Shown in pieces: positions 26,592 to 34,971 of a DNA stretch of 64,000 nucleotides. The DNA is from JBOHTO01 sp050733695 (GTDB taxonomy: Bacteria; Gemmatimonadota; Gemmatimonadetes; Gemmatimonadales; Gemmatimonadaceae). A program made the translations under genes and the position numbers. Within the stretch, counting starts at the first letter, position 1; the number at the start of each line of letters is the position of its first letter. The stretch lies in the NCBI GenBank assembly GCA_050733695.1, contig JBOHTO010000148.1, positions 12,732 to 76,731 on the forward strand, given 5' to 3'. The notes beneath the pieces were generated by a model. It ran no database searches, was not told the origin of the DNA, and saw only the letters and a list, made by a program, of their open reading frames with translations.

Positions 26592-27563
26592 TCAGAGGCC
26601 GATGCGGAACCCGATCGAGCCATAGATACGCGAATCATCGGCGGCCTTGCCGTTGAACTGGTTGAACGTCGCAACATCACCACCCGAGACGAGTCCGATT
26701 TCCCCGACGAACTTCGCCATCAGGAGGTTGAAAGACACGTCGGCGAAATAATTGGTCCTCGTCAGATCCTGATCGAGCGCGATCTCGTCGCTCTGCGCTC
26801 CGGCCAGGTCACCCTGAACGATCGCGGACGACTTGTAGCTGTCCTGACCCGCGCCGAGTGCGATGCCGAACATCATGAGCGACTTGCTCGCGACAACGCG
26901 CCAGCTCGAGGTCTCGAGAGAGAGACCGCGCACCGCGAGTTCCGCGCCGGTCGTGGCCGCCGAAACGTTGGTCACGGGCAGGTCCCGCTTCATGTACGTG
27001 ACAGACAGGCCGGGTACGACGAGCGATTCCTGCAGCAGTCCGACGCGCGCCCCGTAACCGACCTTGAGACCGCCCTCGGGTGTCGCCACCGAGACTTCAT
27101 TGCCCTCGAACTCCGGAAGATAGGCGGCACTCAGGAGAAGATCGACACCACCCACCTTCGTAAGACCGAGGGGAAGGCCGCCGAAGACACCGATCGCCGC
27201 GTCGACCGCGGGAAGGGCGATCACCTGCGTGCTCGTCTCATACGTGCTGGCCGTCGCGCCGGCCGGACTCGGGGTGACGTCTTCCACCTTGGGCAGCGAG
27301 CCCTGGACAGCGTTGGCACGAATCGAGACGGTGAAGTGCCCGATGCCGCCCAGCGTTCCGCCCTGGCCCAGCGTCGCATTCCCGCCGGCGATCGCCGTGC
27401 CGAGCTGGGGCGCCATGTAGTTGAACAGGTCTACCGCCTTCTGACATGCGTCCTGCGTGATCTGCTCGCGGGACGTGGGGGCACCTCCAGGGCACGCCGA
27501 CTGCGCCTCGAGCTGCGTCGCGCCGAATAACACAAGCGCCGTGGCAACCAGACTCCGCTTCAT
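26592..27563 (-). CDS. Putative outer-membrane beta-barrel protein
   Basis: A 323-residue protein with a signal peptide (MKRSLVATALVLFGATQLEAQ) followed by alternating hydrophobic and polar strands and glycine-rich turns (GGLKVGYGARVGLLQESLVV), ending GSIGFRIGL with a final hydrophobic strand, as in outer-membrane barrels. The function is unknown. The ATG at 27563 follows GAGGAGA and overlaps the purM stop as ATGA, so an envelope protein is apparently coupled to a purine enzyme. ribD begins just after it. Confidence 0.7.
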   Translation of the reverse strand: MKRSLVATALVLFGATQLEAQSACPGGAPTSREQITQDACQKAVDLFNYMAPQLGTAIAGGNATLGQGGTLGGIGHFTVSIRANAVQGSLPKVEDVTPSPAGATASTYETSTQVIALPAVDAAIGVFGGLPLGLTKVGGVDLLLSAAYLPEFEGNEVSVATPEGGLKVGYGARVGLLQESLVVPGLSVTYMKRDLPVTNVSAATTGAELAVRGLSLETSSWRVVASKSLMMFGIALGAGQDSYKSSAIVQGDLAGAQSDEIALDQDLTRTNYFADVSFNLLMAKFVGEIGLVSGGDVATFNQFNGKAADDSRIYGSIGFRIGL

Positions 27564-28597
27564 TGTCTCTCCTCGTTGAGAATTACCCGGCCGGATCCCG
27601 CAACTACGCGGCCCAGTGGCCAGCCGTGAACGCCGGCTGCCGCCGCGCTCGCAATGACCCTGCTGGCCGCGTCGGCACCGGTGATGACTACCATACCGAC
27701 GCCCATGTTGAACGCGGGAAACATCTCCCGGCGCGGAACCTGGCCGGCCCGCTCCAGGACGAGGAACAATTCGGGGACTTCCCAGCTCGAAGGTTCCACC
27801 ACCGCGTCGAGATTCCGGGGCAGAGCGCGGTTGAGATTGCCCGGAATCCCACCGCCCGTGATGTGGGCCATGGCGTGAATGTGACCCAGGACCGGCTTCA
27901 GGGCCGCGAGGTATGACCGGTGGACCGTGAGGAGGACATCGGCCGTTGAACCACCGCCACCCGGAAACGGGTCGTTCGGCGCGAGCCGGAGTCGTTCGGT
28001 CACGATGCGGCGCGCGAGCGAGTAGCCGTTCGTGTGCAGCCCGCTGCTGGCGAGCGCGACCAGCACGTCCCCGTCGGAAACGCGTTCCGCACCCAGCACC
28101 GCGTCCTCCTCCACATGGCCGACGATGAACCCGGCGAGATCGTAGTCCGGCGGGGCATAGACGCCGGGCATCTCCGCGGTTTCGCCGCCGATGAGGGCGC
28201 ATCCGTTCTCCCTGCACCCGGCCGCCACTCCCGAGACGATCTGCTCCGCCACCTCGGGAATCAGCTTGCCGAAGGCGAGGTAGTCGAGGAAGAAGAGCGG
28301 CAGCGCGCCCTGCACGAGAATGTCATTGACGCAGTGGTTCACCAGGTCGTGTCCCACGCTGTCGTGCCGCCCAGCTTCGATGGCGACCTTGACCTTGGTA
28401 CCCACTCCGTCCGCGCTCGCCACCAGCAGCGGCGGCCTGCCATCACCAGGCATCCGGAACATGCCGCCGAAGCCGCCGAAGGCGCCGACGGCGCCCGGCG
28501 TTCGCGTCGATTCCACGAGCGCGCGCATGCGTTGTTTCGCGCGCTCGCCAGCCGCGATGTCGACGCCGGCCGCGCTGTAGTCGAGCGGGTCGCTCAC
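27560..28597 (-). CDS. purM: Phosphoribosylformylglycinamidine cyclo-ligase
   Basis: AIR synthetase of purine biosynthesis, 345 residues. Motifs: DYSAAGVDIAAGERAK at the N-terminus, LLVASADGVGTKVKVAIEAG, ALIGGETAEMPGVY, and ITGGGIPGNLNRALP. Its start overlaps the PfkB kinase stop and its stop overlaps the outer-membrane protein start, both as ATGA. Confidence 0.94.
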   Translation of the reverse strand: MSDPLDYSAAGVDIAAGERAKQRMRALVESTRTPGAVGAFGGFGGMFRMPGDGRPPLLVASADGVGTKVKVAIEAGRHDSVGHDLVNHCVNDILVQGALPLFFLDYLAFGKLIPEVAEQIVSGVAAGCRENGCALIGGETAEMPGVYAPPDYDLAGFIVGHVEEDAVLGAERVSDGDVLVALASSGLHTNGYSLARRIVTERLRLAPNDPFPGGGGSTADVLLTVHRSYLAALKPVLGHIHAMAHITGGGIPGNLNRALPRNLDAVVEPSSWEVPELFLVLERAGQVPRREMFPAFNMGVGMVVITGADAASRVIASAAAAGVHGWPLGRVVAGSGRVILNEERQ

Positions 28598-29511
28598 CCT
28601 GGCACATCCTCCTCGAACGCGACCAGGCGGCGGAACTCGCCCACGCGCGCCTGTATCTCCTGCGGTCCGATCTCGAGCAGTCGATCGATGGAGAACCGCT
28701 CGACGGCGAAGGAGCCCAGCGCCGAGCCGGTCACGACTGCGCGGCGGAGGTTTGGCTCACTGAGGTCACCGGTGCGCGCCAGGTAGCCCATGAACCCGCC
28801 GGCGAAGGAGTCTCCGGCACCGGTAGGGTCGAACACCTCCTCCAGCGGATAGGCCGGCGCAAAGAAGACGGTTTTCGGCGTGAACATGAACGCACCGTGC
28901 TCGCCCTTCTTGATGATCACGTGCTTCGGTCCGCGCTCCATGATCCAGCGGGCGGCCTTCACGAGGTTGCTCTGCTCCGTGAGCTGCCGCGCCTCGCCGT
29001 CGTTGAGGGTAACGAGGTCCACGCGCGACAGGAGCTCTATGAGCTCTGGTCGTCTGCTCTCGATCCAGAAGTTCATCGTATCACACGCGACGAGCTTCGG
29101 CTGCTTCACCTGACTCAGAACTTCGAGCTGAAGGCGCGGGTCGATGTTGGCCAGAAAAACGAACGGTGCGTTCCGGAACTGATCGGGTATCTTCGGCCGG
29201 AAGTTGGAGAACACGCCGAGGTGTGTCTCGAGCGTCTCGGCGGCGTTGAGGTCGTGGCGGTAGCGACCGCGCCACCGGAAGGAAGGTCCATCCGCGGTCT
29301 CGAGCCCCGCCAGGTCCACGCCGCGATCGGCGAGAGGTCGAAAGCGATCCCGCGGGTAGTCCGTGCCGACGACACCGACGAGCTGCACGGTTGCGAGATG
29401 GCTCGCCGCGGCGGAGAAGAACGTGCCGGAGCCACCGAGCACGTCGTTGGCCCTGCCGAAGGGCGTCTCGACTGAATCGAGAGCTACGGAGCCGACTACG
29501 AGTACTGTCAT
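28594..29511 (-). CDS. PfkB-family carbohydrate or nucleoside kinase
   Basis: A ribokinase-fold kinase of 305 residues. The N-terminal VGSVALDSVETPFGRANDVL, GGSGTFFSAAASHLATVQLV and the C-terminal signature DPTGAGDSFAGGFMGYLA (catalytic Asp in GAGD) are present. The substrate cannot be read from the sequence. Neighbouring purM makes a nucleoside or sugar substrate plausible but not demonstrated. Confidence 0.88.
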   Translation of the reverse strand: MTVLVVGSVALDSVETPFGRANDVLGGSGTFFSAAASHLATVQLVGVVGTDYPRDRFRPLADRGVDLAGLETADGPSFRWRGRYRHDLNAAETLETHLGVFSNFRPKIPDQFRNAPFVFLANIDPRLQLEVLSQVKQPKLVACDTMNFWIESRRPELIELLSRVDLVTLNDGEARQLTEQSNLVKAARWIMERGPKHVIIKKGEHGAFMFTPKTVFFAPAYPLEEVFDPTGAGDSFAGGFMGYLARTGDLSEPNLRRAVVTGSALGSFAVERFSIDRLLEIGPQEIQARVGEFRRLVAFEEDVPG

Positions 29512-29585
29512 TGGACCAGGAAGAAGGTGGGCGATCGCTCCGAGCCGCGACAGGCGCGGCGCGATCGCTTTCGCTGCGCTGGACT

Positions 29586-31292
29586 CTACATCCGTTCCGG
29601 GGCGGAAATGCCGAGCAGTGCGAGCCCGTTGCGCAGCACGATCTGCGCGGCGCGCGCGAGCACGAGCCGCGCGCGTGTGATCGGCTCCGGCTCATCGAGC
29701 ACGTGATGCTTGTGGTACCATGTGTGGATCAGGCGCGCGGTTTCCAGCAGATAACCGGCTGCGCGGTGCGGTTCGAGTGCGTCCGCGGCGCCGGCAATCA
29801 CGGCCGGAAAATCGAGCAGAGCCTTGATGAGCGCCTGCTCTTCCGGTTCGCGCAGCACGGCGAGATCGGTATCGGTGCCCGTAACCGACACCGGATCGAT
29901 CTCGCCAACGCGGAATATGCCGCTCATTCGCGCGTGCGCCATCTGGATGTAGTAGACGGGGTTCTCTTCCGACTGCGAGCGAGCGAGGTCGAGGTCGAAC
30001 TGAAGCTGTGATTCTCCCTTGCGCATCAGGAAGAAGTAGCGAACCGCGTCGCGCCCTACCTCATCGATGAGGTCACGCACTGTCACGTAGCTGCCGGCAC
30101 GCTTCGAGATCCTCACCTCCTCGCCCGCACTCACGACCGTGACCATCTGGTGCAGCACGTAGTCGGGGTACCCTTCAGGTATTCCCATGCCGAGGGCCTG
30201 GAGACCGGCGCGCACGCGCGTCACGGTGCTGTGATGATCCGCACCCTGCACGTTGACGGCGCGATGAAAGCCGCGGTTCCACTTTGTCACGTGATACGCG
30301 ACGTCGGGGACGAAGTAGGTGAAGGTCCCGTCGCTCTTGCGCATCACTCGATCCTTGTCGTCACCAAAGCTGGTCGTGCGGAGCCAGAGCGCGCCCTCGT
30401 GCTCGTACGTCTGGCCGGCATCGCGCAGCGCGTCTACGGTTGCCGCCACGCGCCCTTCCGTGTAGAGCGAGGATTCGAGAAAGTAGCGATCGAACTCCAC
30501 GCCGAACGCCTGCATGTCGAGGTCCTGTTCAGCCCGGAGTGCATGCACGGCGAAACGCGTGATGCGGTCCATGAGGGAACCGGAGCCGTCGGATGCCGGC
30601 GAGCCGGCGCCTGCAATCAGCCGCGATGCGGCGGTCGCTGCGTCGCCTTTGCCGCCATGTTCGGCGACAAAGCGCGCGGCGAGTTCGCTCACGTATTCAC
30701 CGTGGTATCCGCCCTCCGGGATCGCTGCTTCCTCGCCCGCCATCGCGCGAACGCGCGCAAGCACCGACGCGCCGAGATTGACGATCTGTGCACCTGCGTC
30801 GTTGTAGTAGAACTCGCGGGATACCGACCATCCCGTCCATTCCAGCAGAGACGCTATGGCGTCGCCGAGCGCGGCCTGTCGGCCGTGGCCGACGTGAAGT
30901 GGCCCCGTCGGATTGGCCGACACGAACTCCACGTTTGCCAGGCGGCCGCCGCCGTTCGCGGCGCGACCGAATCGCTCGCCGGCGCTCAGGATGGAAGGCA
31001 GTCCCCCTGCGAGCACACCCGGTTCGAGGTGAAAGTTGATGAACCCCGGACCGGCCACGTCGGTGCGCGCCACGCCCACGCGTTGCAGGTCGAGATTCGC
31101 GACCAGCGACTCGGCTATTTCGCGCGGCTTGCGACGCAGCGGGCGCGCGAGCAGCAGCGCCATATTCGTGGCCCATTCGCCGTGGGCGGGATCGCGCGGG
31201 CGCTCGAGCTGTGGATCGATCGGCTCGGGCGCGCCGAGCGACCGCGCCGCGTCGATGAGCGCGGCGCGGATGAGGTCTGACGCTGCGGTCAC
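29586..31292 (-). CDS. argS: Arginyl-tRNA synthetase
   Basis: Class I synthetase of 568 residues. It has FVSANPTGPLHVGHGRQAALGD (the HIGH motif as HVGH), EEVRISKRAG in place of KMSKS, which is normal for ArgRS, and a C-terminal DALRD-type anticodon domain. The GTG at 31292 overlaps the upstream stop as GTGA. A 74-nt gap separates it from the PfkB gene. Confidence 0.94.
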   Translation of the reverse strand: MTAASDLIRAALIDAARSLGAPEPIDPQLERPRDPAHGEWATNMALLLARPLRRKPREIAESLVANLDLQRVGVARTDVAGPGFINFHLEPGVLAGGLPSILSAGERFGRAANGGGRLANVEFVSANPTGPLHVGHGRQAALGDAIASLLEWTGWSVSREFYYNDAGAQIVNLGASVLARVRAMAGEEAAIPEGGYHGEYVSELAARFVAEHGGKGDAATAASRLIAGAGSPASDGSGSLMDRITRFAVHALRAEQDLDMQAFGVEFDRYFLESSLYTEGRVAATVDALRDAGQTYEHEGALWLRTTSFGDDKDRVMRKSDGTFTYFVPDVAYHVTKWNRGFHRAVNVQGADHHSTVTRVRAGLQALGMGIPEGYPDYVLHQMVTVVSAGEEVRISKRAGSYVTVRDLIDEVGRDAVRYFFLMRKGESQLQFDLDLARSQSEENPVYYIQMAHARMSGIFRVGEIDPVSVTGTDTDLAVLREPEEQALIKALLDFPAVIAGAADALEPHRAAGYLLETARLIHTWYHKHHVLDEPEPITRARLVLARAAQIVLRNGLALLGISAPERM

Positions 31293-31732
31293 TCGCTGCC
31301 CGAATCCTTTCTGGTGGGTGTCGGAGAGGCGGTGGTCTTCTTGCCGCTCGTCGCTGTGTCTCCCTTGTCCTTTGCGGCCTTCCCATCGGAAGCGGCGCCC
31401 TTGCTGGCGTCGGCAGCTTTCTTCTCCCGGTTCGCTCCATCGCCGCCGGGGCTGGCTCCGGTGTCGGTACCGGAGCTGCTCCCGGTCCCCGATCCACTCG
31501 CGTCGGATATCGGCTCCCCGCCCCCGCCGTCCTTCGTCGACGCACCTGCCTTGGGATAGTCCGTTATGTAGAACCCGGAGCCCTTGAAGAGAAGACCGCC
31601 CCCTGCCGATAGCCGGCGCTCGGCGACGGCACCGCAGTCGGGACACGGTACCTCGGCGGGTGCATCACTGATCTTGCGGTAGAATTTCTCGAAGTCATGC
31701 CCTGCAGGACAATGGTACTCGTAAGTCGGCAT
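31289..31732 (-). CDS. FmdB-family zinc-ribbon protein with a long disordered tail
   Basis: A 147-residue protein whose first ~60 residues form a FmdB-type zinc ribbon: YEYHCPAGHDFEKF with Cys8 and His12, and VPCPDCGAVAERR with Cys30 and Cys33. The usual second Cys of the first knuckle is replaced by Gly. The remaining ~85 residues are Gly, Ser, Thr, Lys and Asp-rich low complexity (GSGTGSSSGTDTGASPGG, KKAADASKGAASDGK). The function of FmdB proteins is poorly defined. It is translationally coupled to argS and is the first gene of the long unit, behind a 211-bp gene-free stretch. Confidence 0.8.
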   Translation of the reverse strand: MPTYEYHCPAGHDFEKFYRKISDAPAEVPCPDCGAVAERRLSAGGGLLFKGSGFYITDYPKAGASTKDGGGGEPISDASGSGTGSSSGTDTGASPGGDGANREKKAADASKGAASDGKAAKDKGDTATSGKKTTASPTPTRKDSGSE

Positions 31733-31826
31733 TGGGTGGGAGCTTGATGTAGTGACGCGTACTTCGAAAAGCTACTTGGGCGAAACCACGTGTACAAGCG
31801 AAGTGGAGACGACGCCTGTGCGAGCT

Positions 31827-31846
31827 CTGTCTGGCTGGGCAGACAG
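31827..31846 (-). terminator. Hairpin downstream of the mutase operon
   Basis: A perfect 7-bp inverted repeat (CTGTCTG/CAGACAG, 6-nt loop) lies in the 211-bp gene-free stretch (31733-31943) between the mutase stop and the FmdB-like gene. No T-run follows. It may end the alr-to-mutase transcript. The rest of the stretch should hold a promoter for the next unit, but none is clear. Confidence 0.35.
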
Positions 31847-31943
31847 GCCGGCGTCAGATGACATGTAGAAGACAAGACTGCGACTATCTCAAGCTGGGTG
31901 GCTTGTTTGTCGAGATTCTCCGCCGTGAGCGGGGTAAAGCGGG

Positions 31944-33542
31944 TCACGCCGCCGGACGGTAGCTCTTCCAGCACGAGGCGAGCGTGTCGGATATCTCCCC
32001 GACCGTCGCGCGCAAACGTACTGCATCGATGATGAGCGGCATGAGGTGAGGCCGATCCAGCGAGTAGTCAGCAGCCAGATACGCCCCCGCCGCCGTACGC
32101 AGCAGGTCGAGCGAGCGCGCCAGTGCCGCCGCGTCGCGCTTCGACCGCACCCGCACCAGTCGTTCGGTCTGGTCACGCTCGAGCGCGGAGTAATCGGGCG
32201 CCGCGAGGATGGGCGCCGGGCGATCGTCCGCGAACCGGTTCACGCCCACGATGATGCTGTCGCCGGACTCAACGGCAAGCTGCTGCTCGTACGCGCTGCG
32301 CGCGATCTCCTCCTGAAAGAATCCGGCTGCCACGGCCCGCTCGGCTCCTCCCAGCTCGTCGACGCGCTGGAGCAGTGCCGTCGCCCGCTCCTCGATCTCG
32401 TCGGTGAGCGATTCCACGTAGTAGCTCCCTCCCAGCGGATCCGCGGTGGCCGTTGCGCCCGACTCGTGCGCGATGATCTGCTGCGTTCGCAGGGCCAGCG
32501 TCGCGGCGTCCGCCGTGGGGAGCGAGAGCGCTTCATCGTACCCGTTGGTGTGCAGCGACTGCGTGCCGCCGAGCACCGCCGAGAGCGCCTGAAGGGCAAC
32601 GCGGACCACGTTGTTGAGCGGCTGCTGCGCCATGAGTGTGACGCCGCCGGTCTGTGTATGGAAGCGCAGGCGGCAGCCCGCGTCCGCGGCGCCGAACCGC
32701 TCGCGCATGAGGCGCGCGTACATGCGCCGGGCAGCACGGAACTTCGCTGCTTCCTCGAAAAGATCGCTGTGCGCGGCGAAAAAGAAGGAGAGCCGCGGCG
32801 CGAAGCTGTCGATCTCCAGTCCGGCAGCAAGCGCGCGCTCGACGTACTCGATCGTGTTCGCAAGCGTGAATGCGAGCTCCTGCACCGCGGTCGCGCCGGC
32901 CTCGCGCATGTGATATCCGGAGATCGATATCGGATTCCACCCCGGAACTTCCTCCGCGCAGAAGCGGAACATCTCGGCGATGAGCGCGAGGCTGGGCGCG
33001 GGCGGATAGATGTACGTGCCGCGCGCGATGTATTCCTTGAGTATGTCGTTCTGCACCGTACCGCTGAGCGCGCTGCGCGCGATCCCGCGCTCCTCCGCGA
33101 CAACGATGTACATGGCGAGCAGCGTGGATGCCGTGGCGTTGATCGTCATGGACGTGGACACGCGATCGAGTGGGATCCCATCGAGCAGGACATGCATGTC
33201 CTCGACCGTGTCGATCGCCACGCCCACCCGCCCGACCTCACCGCCGGCGCGCGGCGAATCCGAGTCGATCCCCATCTGAGTGGGAAGATCAAAAGCCACG
33301 GACAGTCCCGTCTGACCGGCGTCGAGCAGATGGCGAAAGCGCTGGTTGGTCTCGCTCGCGGTTCCGAAGCCGGCGTACTGCCGCATCGTCCAGAGCCGTC
33401 CGCGGTACATGTCCGGCTGTACGCCGCGGGTGTAGGGATAACTCCCCGGATCAGCCAGCGCGTCGGAACAGGGCGCGCTGTCGTCGCGCGGGCGGTACAG
33501 GATGTCGATCGGGAGCCCGGACGGCGAGCGCCCTGCGCTCAC
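31944..33542 (-). CDS. Methylmalonyl-CoA mutase, catalytic (large) subunit lacking the B12-binding domain
   Basis: Radical B12 enzyme interconverting methylmalonyl-CoA and succinyl-CoA. The 532-residue protein contains only the TIM-barrel catalytic part: MYRGRLWTMRQYAGFGTA, SVAFDLPTQMGIDSDSP, TVQNDILKEYIARGTYIYPP, ISISGYHMREAGATAVQE. Tyr56 (RQYAGF) and Arg174 (EYIARG) match the residues that in methylmalonyl-CoA mutase select the carboxylated substrate, whereas isobutyryl-CoA mutases carry Phe and Gln. It ends before any C-terminal cobalamin domain (no DxHxxG motif), so a separate small subunit is required and none is in the window. The GTG start overlaps the fbp stop. Confidence 0.87.
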   Translation of the reverse strand: MSAGRSPSGLPIDILYRPRDDSAPCSDALADPGSYPYTRGVQPDMYRGRLWTMRQYAGFGTASETNQRFRHLLDAGQTGLSVAFDLPTQMGIDSDSPRAGGEVGRVGVAIDTVEDMHVLLDGIPLDRVSTSMTINATASTLLAMYIVVAEERGIARSALSGTVQNDILKEYIARGTYIYPPAPSLALIAEMFRFCAEEVPGWNPISISGYHMREAGATAVQELAFTLANTIEYVERALAAGLEIDSFAPRLSFFFAAHSDLFEEAAKFRAARRMYARLMRERFGAADAGCRLRFHTQTGGVTLMAQQPLNNVVRVALQALSAVLGGTQSLHTNGYDEALSLPTADAATLALRTQQIIAHESGATATADPLGGSYYVESLTDEIEERATALLQRVDELGGAERAVAAGFFQEEIARSAYEQQLAVESGDSIIVGVNRFADDRPAPILAAPDYSALERDQTERLVRVRSKRDAAALARSLDLLRTAAGAYLAADYSLDRPHLMPLIIDAVRLRATVGEISDTLASCWKSYRPAA

Positions 33543-34567
33543 GCGCCCACGCTGGACGGTACGCCGCCGAGCATCTCCAGCACGAGGTCGATCTCGGCGC
33601 GGCTGCCGATGTAGAGTGGCGTTCGCTGGTGCAGCTCCGTGGGATGGATGTCGCGGATGCGCTGCACGCCGTCCGTCGCGGCTCCTCCGGCCTCCTCCAC
33701 AATGAAGGCGAGGGGATTGGCTTCGTACAGCAGCCGCAGCTTCCCCCTCTCCGCCTTGCGATTGGCCGGATATGCGAACAGGCCGCCCCCGAGCAGGTTC
33801 CTGTGGAAATCCGCGACGAGAGACCCCACGTAGCGGCCGCTCAGTGGCCGGCGTCCGCCCTCGAGGCCGCGGCACACACGCATCAGCGCGCGAACGGAAT
33901 CATCCCAGTCGGCTTCGTACGAGTCGTTGACGGAGAGGTAGCGGCCCTGCTCCGGAATGCGGATGTTCGGGTGGGAGAGCAGGAACTCGCCGATCGACGG
34001 ATCGTAGGTGAAGCCGTGCACGCCCTGGCCGGTCGTGTACACGAGCATGGTGCTGGAACCGTAGATGACGTAGCCCGCCGCCACCTGCCGGCGCCCGGGC
34101 TGGAGCATGTCTTCCATCTCCCCCTGCCGGCCGCGCGTGATCTTCCGGAGCACCGAGAATATCGTCCCCACCGGCACGTTCACATCGATGTTGGACGAGC
34201 CGTCCAGGGGATCGAAGAGCAAGCAGTACTTGCCGCAGCGAAAGCCCTCGGGAATCTGAATGATCCCCGGCTCTTCCTCCGACGCCATTGCGCAGAGGCG
34301 GCCGCCATGATCCATCGCCTTGATTATCGTCTGGTTGGCGAAGACATCCAGCTTCTGCTGGATCTCGCCCTGCACGTTCTCCCCTTCCGTAGCACCCAGG
34401 ATGTCCACGAGGCCGGCGCGCCGCACCTTGCTGGTGATCATCTTGGCCGCGAGCGCGACGTCGTAGAGAATGCCCGAGAGCTCGCCCGTGGCTTCGGGGT
34501 GCAGTCGCTCCTGCTCGATGATGAACCGGTCGATCGTGATGACAGAAGTGGGTGTGTGCTGAACCAC
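33539..34567 (-). CDS. fbp: Fructose-1,6-bisphosphatase, class I
   Basis: Gluconeogenic phosphatase of 342 residues. The metal and substrate site CLLFDPLDGSSNIDVNVPVG is intact, preceded by the ASEEEPG loop, with YVGSLVADFHRNLL and GKLRLLYEANPLAFIVEEAGG further on. The GTG at 34567, two bases after the upstream stop and preceded by AGGA, gives the usual length. It overlaps the mutase start as GTGA. Confidence 0.93.
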   Translation of the reverse strand: MVQHTPTSVITIDRFIIEQERLHPEATGELSGILYDVALAAKMITSKVRRAGLVDILGATEGENVQGEIQQKLDVFANQTIIKAMDHGGRLCAMASEEEPGIIQIPEGFRCGKYCLLFDPLDGSSNIDVNVPVGTIFSVLRKITRGRQGEMEDMLQPGRRQVAAGYVIYGSSTMLVYTTGQGVHGFTYDPSIGEFLLSHPNIRIPEQGRYLSVNDSYEADWDDSVRALMRVCRGLEGGRRPLSGRYVGSLVADFHRNLLGGGLFAYPANRKAERGKLRLLYEANPLAFIVEEAGGAATDGVQRIRDIHPTELHQRTPLYIGSRAEIDLVLEMLGGVPSSVGA

Positions 34568-34569
34568 GG

Positions 34570-34971
34570 TTAGGTATCCTGTGAAGGTGACCCGTCGACC
34601 GGCGGGCTGGTCATCGCGCGCGCCCACTCCCGTGCATCGACTTCGAACCGGTTCTGGCGATAGCCCACGCGCAATGTCTCCCACAGGTAGTGGAGCGGGA
34701 AGAACGAGCAGGTCTCAAACTGGTGGACATGACGAAGTTCGTGCAAGAGCAGTTCCGGGGACGCCGAGCGCTCCGATGAGACGAAGATCGTCCGCCAGAG
34801 CGTGATGCCCGCCACGCGCCGGCGGCCAAGTGCCCAGCCCCCTGCGAGCAATGGCAGCCCGCCGCGCCTGTAGCGCGCCCGCCTCAGTTCGGGAAAGCGA
34901 TCGAGCAACGCCGGCGGCGGCGACCAGCGACTGCCGATCAGCGCGGCAACGGCTCTGGCGACAGTGTCCAT
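34570..34971 (-). CDS. Small putative zinc metalloprotease-like protein
   Basis: A 133-residue protein with the zincin motif HELRH (His77, Glu78, His81) in ELLLHELRHVHQFE, followed by FPLHYLWETLRVGYRQNRFEVDAREW, where Glu110 could be a third metal ligand. This resembles short DUF4157-like putative peptidases. No signal peptide is evident. It overlaps the end of comEC by 34 bases and is followed at once by fbp. The peptidase assignment comes from the motif only. Confidence 0.65.
   Translation of the reverse strand: MDTVARAVAALIGSRWSPPPALLDRFPELRRARYRRGGLPLLAGGWALGRRRVAGITLWRTIFVSSERSASPELLLHELRHVHQFETCSFFPLHYLWETLRVGYRQNRFEVDAREWARAMTSPPVDGSPSQDT

Noticed and set aside
27564..28217. Long N-terminal extension of the outer-membrane protein frame
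   Set aside because: It runs antiparallel in frame choice through purM coding sequence, and the signal peptide clearly starts at 27563.
31564..31974. Minus-strand open frame of 136 codons over the FmdB start and upstream gap
   Set aside because: It overlaps the real FmdB-like gene in another frame and shows no recognisable protein features.
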